Shown piece after piece: positions 25,111-28,774 of a stretch of DNA of 28,774 nt. The notes under the pieces were generated by a model. The model saw only the letters and a program-made list of their open reading frames with translations. It had not been told where the DNA came from and did no database searches. The stretch comes from a virus, in the IMG/VR virus record IMGVR_UViG_3300015165_000002, positions 1 through 28,774 of that record; one strand, given 5' to 3'. Position 1 is the stretch's first letter. Each line of letters begins with the position of its first letter. The position numbers and the translations under genes were made by a program.

Positions 25111-28100
25111 CGGCGGGCCGCCTGACCGATGCGAGACGACACGGCAAAGGCGGTCGCCCGAGGATCAGCGGCCACCTCATACACGTTCACGTTTTGGGTC
25201 ACCGGGGCTGCTGACGTGGTAGGCGACCTGGCCTCGATGCCGAGGTTGGCGGCGCTGGCGACAATCTGGCGAAGCTGGGCCTGGTTGAAGATCGTGCCCG
25301 ACACCGACGGTACGAACACCTCGGCCTCACGCTCGCCGACGACGTAGGTATCGCCGGCTGCAACCGGGCCACCAGCCATGCGCCCGGCCTGTACTTGACC
25401 GATGATCTGTTGGACCAGGGGAGCGAAGTAGGTCCCTTGGACATTGCGGACAGCGGCATCGAACTGCGACGTGTCGGCCGTGATCTTCACTGGGGGCGGG
25501 GAATGGATGGAGTCAAGCTGGTTCGCCGTCTGAATGAGCTTCTGCCCGAGCGGCGAATCCACTCCGACAGTCTGGGCGGTCTGTCGAAAGGCCTCGGCAG
25601 TGATGTGCTGTTGCTGCTCGGCGCTCAGTGACGCCCCGGTGAGGGCCAGCGTCTTGTTCTGGGCCTCGATGTTGGCAGAGGCGACGGCCAGGGCGGATTG
25701 CTCAACGTCCAGTTCGGCGGTGTGGAGCTTGATCGACGCATCCCGAGCCTCGGTCGACGCTGCGCCATGAGCCGTGACGGCGGCAGCGGCGTCTTTCTGA
25801 GCGGCAGTGAGGGCGATGGCGGCGGTCTGGGCGGCGATCTGAGCACGTTCCAGCTTGATCCCCGAATCGAAGGCGGCTAGCTCGGACTGCACCAGGGCGT
25901 TCAGGGCGTCGTCGGCCTTCTTGAGGGCCTGTGCATGGGCGTCGGCCGCCCCCGCCGCCCCCTTCTGGCCGGCCGCCTCGCCGTCGAGGGCAGGCTTCAC
26001 CTGGCGTAGCACGGCGAGAAAGTCGGTGTGGCCGTTGGCCAGCTTGTGTTGTGCCTCGGCCCCGTCCACGGCCGCCTTGTTGGCCTGGCTCTGAGCGGCG
26101 AAGTCCTTCACTGCCGTCTCGGCGCTCTTCTGGGCAGCGTTGGAGGCAGCCCGGAAGCTGTCGGCCAGCTTTATGGTGGACTGGCTCAGGTGCTCGCCGC
26201 CCGTCGCCGCTCCACCGCTGTCTAGTGCTAGTGACTTCAGCGATCGTCCGGTCGATAGCAGCGCCTCCTTGGTCGTCTCACTGATCTGGCCTGTGCGTAC
26301 CAAACCAGAGAGGAAGGCGTCGTACCCGTCCTTGCCCTCTTTGGCCTGTCGGGTAAGCACATCGAGTGAAGTCCTCACACCCAGGATGGCATCAGACTGG
26401 CCCTTGAACTTCCCGGTGATGTCCTCATCCAGAACGGCGTCGATGGATTTCTTCGTATCGAGAAGCTGATCGGCGTACCGCTGGTTGTCCTCCTTGGCCT
26501 TGCGGGCAGCGGCGGCCTGGGACAGGAACGTACCGACCAGCACCCCGACCCCAATGGAGATCAATCCCACGGGCCCCGTCAAGAACTCGAGGGCCGAATA
26601 CAGGCCGGCGATCACCTCAGTCCCCGCAGGGATGGCAAAGAACAAGGTCGAGAGGGCCTTTCCGGCCAACGACACGGCAGGCCCGAGAGTTAGAAAGGCG
26701 GCCACAGCGGTCAGGATCGGCGTCGGGATCTTGACGATGAGGTCCACGACCGGCCCAAGGGCACTGACTAGCAGCCCGAAGGCCACCGATGCCCCACCGA
26801 CCAGGGGAGCGATGGCCTCGATGCCCTTCTGGAACAGAGGCAGAACAGCCTCGGCTAGGTGGCCCAGATCGGTGCCGATCTGGATGAGCAACGGCTGTCC
26901 TTCCCGCAGTGCCCGCACCAGGGGGTCGAGGAGCGGCTTGCCCAGTTCTTCGAGAGCCAGGTGGAACTCCTGCTTCAGCGAGCGAATCTGCACCTCGGCC
27001 GACTTGGCTCCCTGGTTGATGTCGGTCCCCAGATGAGAGCCAAGGCGTTCGGTGGTGATCGCTGCGCCGGCAGCGGCCTTCTCGAACAGGGTCAGCTCGG
27101 TCGCTGTGGACTTGCCGGTATCCCGCAGCGCCCGCGCGTTGATCTCGCTCGACGTGAGGGCGATGCCGAAGGGGATCAGCGCTCGGCCACCACGGGCGAA
27201 GGCCCCAGCCAGCCGGTCGGCCACGTCGCCGGCCTCGCCGAGGTTCGGGTTCATGGTGGTGGCTCGGATGGCCACGACGTTGATCTGTTCGGCCAGTGCT
27301 GCGATCTGAGGGTCAGTGGCACCCGCCGAGTGGCCGAGGTCGCCGATCTTGGCGTCAGCGAGGAGGAGCTGATCCTTGGCGTTACCTGTGCGGGTGGCCA
27401 GCCCCACCAGATCCTCATTCAGCCCGCCGATGTTGACGTGCTTCACCGATTCGGCCACGTCGCCGAGCGAGGAGGCGAACTTGTTCTCTGCCACCTGCCC
27501 CTCAGCGGCGGCGTGGAACAACTCGGCCGTGAACCCGGTCAAGGCCACCACCCCAGCAGCAGCGGCCCCCGCCCCGGCCCCCAGCCCCCCCGCAGCCTCA
27601 CCGAGTGCCCCAACCTCTCCCTTGCCCAGAGCGGCTGCCGTTCCCAGCCCTTCGGCTACCCCCTTGAGCTGTTCCACGCCACCGGCCGACGAGGAGGCAG
27701 CCGAGCCGAGCTGGTTGACGGCCTCGGTGGCCTGGGATGTGTCGGCGCCAACGGTGACCGTCGAGTCAGCCCCGGCCACGGCGGCGTCGATCTCGCCGGC
27801 CACAGCGGAGGCGTCCACATTGATCGGAACCGTGGCATCGACGGCAGCCACAGCAGCATCGATGTCGGAGGTGATCGATCCGGCGTCGGTGCTCGGGGTG
27901 ACCTGGGCGTCGACAGCGGCCACGGCCGAGTCGATGTCAGCAGTGACTGAGGAGGCATCGGCGGTGACCACCGGAGCCAGATCGGCCCCGGTGACAGCGG
28001 CGTCGATGGCCGTGGTGACCTCGGTAGCGTCGACCGTGCCGACCTGTAGCGAGTCGAGCACCGACAGGGCCTCGGTCAGCGATGAAGCGAAGAGCGAGGC

Positions 28101-28184
28101 AGCGGAAGTGAGGGCGGTTTCGAGTTGGCCGACGCTGTTCAGGGCGTCGTCGATCGACAGGAGAAGCTGCTCTTCGAGGGCCAC
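25107..28184 (-). CDS. Tape measure protein, 1025 aa
   Basis: The longest gene here, from GTG 28184, with its stop overlapping the next ATG. It is Ala-rich and mostly helical, with hydrophobic segments in the middle (LVGGASVAFGLLVSALGPV, ILTAVAAFLTLGPAVSL, GLISIGVGVLVGTFLSQ) as tape measures have for membrane insertion during DNA delivery. Residues about 52-155 carry four to five copies of a 24-residue unit (DASSVTADIDSAVAAVDA type). The C-terminal part has long coiled-coil regions (AALTAAQKDAAAAVTAHG). Length sets tail length; at about 1.5 Angstrom per residue the tail would be near 150 nm (inference from the family rule). The start has only a weak ribosome site and follows the chaperone stop by 3 bases. 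Confidence 0.95.
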   Translation of the reverse strand: MALEEQLLLSIDDALNSVGQLETALTSAASLFASSLTEALSVLDSLQVGTVDATEVTTAIDAAVTGADLAPVVTADASSVTADIDSAVAAVDAQVTPSTDAGSITSDIDAAVAAVDATVPINVDASAVAGEIDAAVAGADSTVTVGADTSQATEAVNQLGSAASSSAGGVEQLKGVAEGLGTAAALGKGEVGALGEAAGGLGAGAGAAAAGVVALTGFTAELFHAAAEGQVAENKFASSLGDVAESVKHVNIGGLNEDLVGLATRTGNAKDQLLLADAKIGDLGHSAGATDPQIAALAEQINVVAIRATTMNPNLGEAGDVADRLAGAFARGGRALIPFGIALTSSEINARALRDTGKSTATELTLFEKAAAGAAITTERLGSHLGTDINQGAKSAEVQIRSLKQEFHLALEELGKPLLDPLVRALREGQPLLIQIGTDLGHLAEAVLPLFQKGIEAIAPLVGGASVAFGLLVSALGPVVDLIVKIPTPILTAVAAFLTLGPAVSLAGKALSTLFFAIPAGTEVIAGLYSALEFLTGPVGLISIGVGVLVGTFLSQAAAARKAKEDNQRYADQLLDTKKSIDAVLDEDITGKFKGQSDAILGVRTSLDVLTRQAKEGKDGYDAFLSGLVRTGQISETTKEALLSTGRSLKSLALDSGGAATGGEHLSQSTIKLADSFRAASNAAQKSAETAVKDFAAQSQANKAAVDGAEAQHKLANGHTDFLAVLRQVKPALDGEAAGQKGAAGAADAHAQALKKADDALNALVQSELAAFDSGIKLERAQIAAQTAAIALTAAQKDAAAAVTAHGAASTEARDASIKLHTAELDVEQSALAVASANIEAQNKTLALTGASLSAEQQQHITAEAFRQTAQTVGVDSPLGQKLIQTANQLDSIHSPPPVKITADTSQFDAAVRNVQGTYFAPLVQQIIGQVQAGRMAGGPVAAGDTYVVGEREAEVFVPSVSGTIFNQAQLRQIVASAANLGIEARSPTTSAAPVTQNVNVYEVAADPRATAFAVSSRIGQAARR

Positions 28185-28187
28185 CGA

Positions 28188-28774
28188 TCAGCCGCCGGTG
28201 TCGATCCGGCCCAAATCCATGAACCCGAGGTTACTAGCGCCCTCCGGGTCGGGACGTGGAGTGCCCGGAAGCGGGGCCGGTCCCTCTCCCCGAGCATGGG
28301 CCATGCGCTCGGCTATGAGGTCACGTTCACCGGTCCTGGGGCCGGGGCCGGAGTCGTCCTCGTCGCCGGTGTCCTCGTAGCGGCGAAGGATCGAGGCGAC
28401 CTCCACGACCTCCATCGTGTCGATGGTGCGGGGGTCGAACCCGAGGGGGACCAGGGCCTCGTACAGCATGAGGAACTGGTCGATCCACTGTCCCGCCAGG
28501 GGCCGGGGTGGGCCGGGGTCTACACCAGGACCGAGGGGCCGCCATGGGCTAAAGGGACCGTGCGCCAGTGGTTCAGCAGCCTCACCGGCAGCGTCCGGTC
28601 GATGACGTAGCCGGGCATGTCGTCGAGGTCGGGCACGTCGTCTCGGTGGTCGGAGAGCATCACCATGGCATCGCGTGCCCACGCCACGATCTGGGCCTCG
28701 TACTCGTCGTCGATCTTCTGGCGCTCGGTCGCCTCGGCGATGCGGTCGGCGGCTCGGCGCTCCAGGTACGTCTG
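28188..28774 (-). CDS. Tail assembly chaperone G-T fusion by -1 frameshift (5' end outside window)
   Basis: The frame-0 ORF from the right edge is joined at the slippery site 28556-28550 to a second ORF that has no good start of its own and ends at TGA 28190-28188, just before the tape measure. The fusion continues SPWRPLGPGVDPG, then LAGQWIDQFLMLYEALVPL and an acidic, Pro-rich tail (GDEDDSGPGPR). This is the conserved G/GT arrangement of long-tailed phages, in which GT recruits tape measure and tail tube proteins. The join was made by frame inspection only. Confidence 0.82.
   Translation of the reverse strand, partial: DVPGAPSRRPHRRGDRAPEDRRRVRGPDRGVGTRCHGDALRPPRRRARPRRHARLRHRPDAAGEAAEPLAHGPFSPWRPLGPGVDPGPPRPLAGQWIDQFLMLYEALVPLGFDPRTIDTMEVVEVASILRRYEDTGDEDDSGPGPRTGERDLIAERMAHARGEGPAPLPGTPRPDPEGASNLGFMDLGRIDTGG
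28520..28774 (-). CDS. Tail assembly chaperone G (partial, unshifted product)
   Basis: C-terminal 84 residues of the zero-frame product, open to the right edge. It is helical and acidic (LERRAADRIAEATERQ, then IDDEYEAQIVAWARD), followed by DLDDMPGYVIDRTLPVRLL and ending GGPSVLV at TAG 28522-28520, ten codons past the slippery site. The major product G is normally made in excess over GT. Its start lies outside the window. Confidence 0.8.
   Translation of the reverse strand, partial: QTYLERRAADRIAEATERQKIDDEYEAQIVAWARDAMVMLSDHRDDVPDLDDMPGYVIDRTLPVRLLNHWRTVPLAHGGPSVLV
28550..28556 (-). other. -1 ribosomal frameshift site CCCTTTA
   Basis: The minus-strand heptamer C CCT TTA fits the X XXY YYZ rule in the frame of the chaperone ORF. 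Slippage by -1 enters the longer downstream ORF, giving the G-T fusion. It lies upstream of the zero-frame stop at 28522-28520. Confidence 0.85.

Noticed and set aside
26859-28380. Two long plus-strand ORFs opposite the tape measure
   Set aside because: They mirror the Ala/Asp-rich repeats of the tape measure; no plausible start context and no family resemblance.
1-28774. tRNA, rRNA, integrase, insertion sequences or attachment sites
   Set aside because: Looked for and not seen; a short or degenerate copy cannot be excluded by eye.

Overview
The window is a stretch of a tailed double-stranded DNA phage (or prophage) genome from a high-GC Gram-positive, actinobacterial host. The evidence is the siphovirus gene order (tail-assembly chaperone with a -1 frameshift, 1025-residue tape measure, two minor tail proteins, endolysin and holin-like proteins), a WhiB-type Fe-S regulator (a family known from Actinobacteria and their phages), high GC, frequent GTG starts and a leaderless promoter. 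Every convincing gene is on the minus strand, so transcription runs from base 28774 down to base 1. I saw no integrase, tRNA, rRNA, insertion sequence or CRISPR array.

Layout in transcription order. (1) 28774-19522, late genes: tail chaperone G/GT, tape measure, two minor tail proteins, a small tail-associated protein, an amidase endolysin, three small membrane proteins (holin candidates), a collagen-like membrane protein, an HNH nuclease and a pectate-lyase-like beta-helix protein. (2) 19501-10888, replication and recombination: an ERF-type annealing protein, a winged-helix replication initiator with four helically phased iterons inside its gene (probable origin), a DnaB-like ATPase, a RuvC-like resolvase, a second HNH protein and many small unknowns. 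(3) 10878-4965, nucleic-acid metabolism and control: an SF1 helicase, a WhiB-like protein, an SF2/SNF2 ATPase overlapping a DNA methyltransferase, and a probable small terminase subunit. (4) 4949-1: a leaderless-promoter gene, small HTH and Cys-rich proteins, a MazG-like protein, a Gly/Tyr/Asp repeat protein coupled to a secreted transglycosylase, a broken C5-cytosine methyltransferase start, and the large terminase subunit, which runs off the left edge.

Genes are packed as translationally coupled chains with 4-base GTGA or ATGA overlaps. The chains are punctuated by eight copies of one promoter/leader module. Seven have the -10 TAGTATGG and one has TACGCT; 6-7 bases (13 in one copy) downstream comes ACCGACC (GCCGACC in one), then a Shine-Dalgarno and start within about 25 bases. 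A second promoter type, GTGGGTACNNT, precedes the leaderless gene at 4900 and the endolysin.

The most interesting items are the shared promoter/leader regulon, the intragenic iteron origin, the truncated methyltransferase fused onto the terminase start, the leaderless promoter, and the six-codon leader ORF behind a perfect 13-bp hairpin. All functional names come from reading motifs by eye; no database search was possible.
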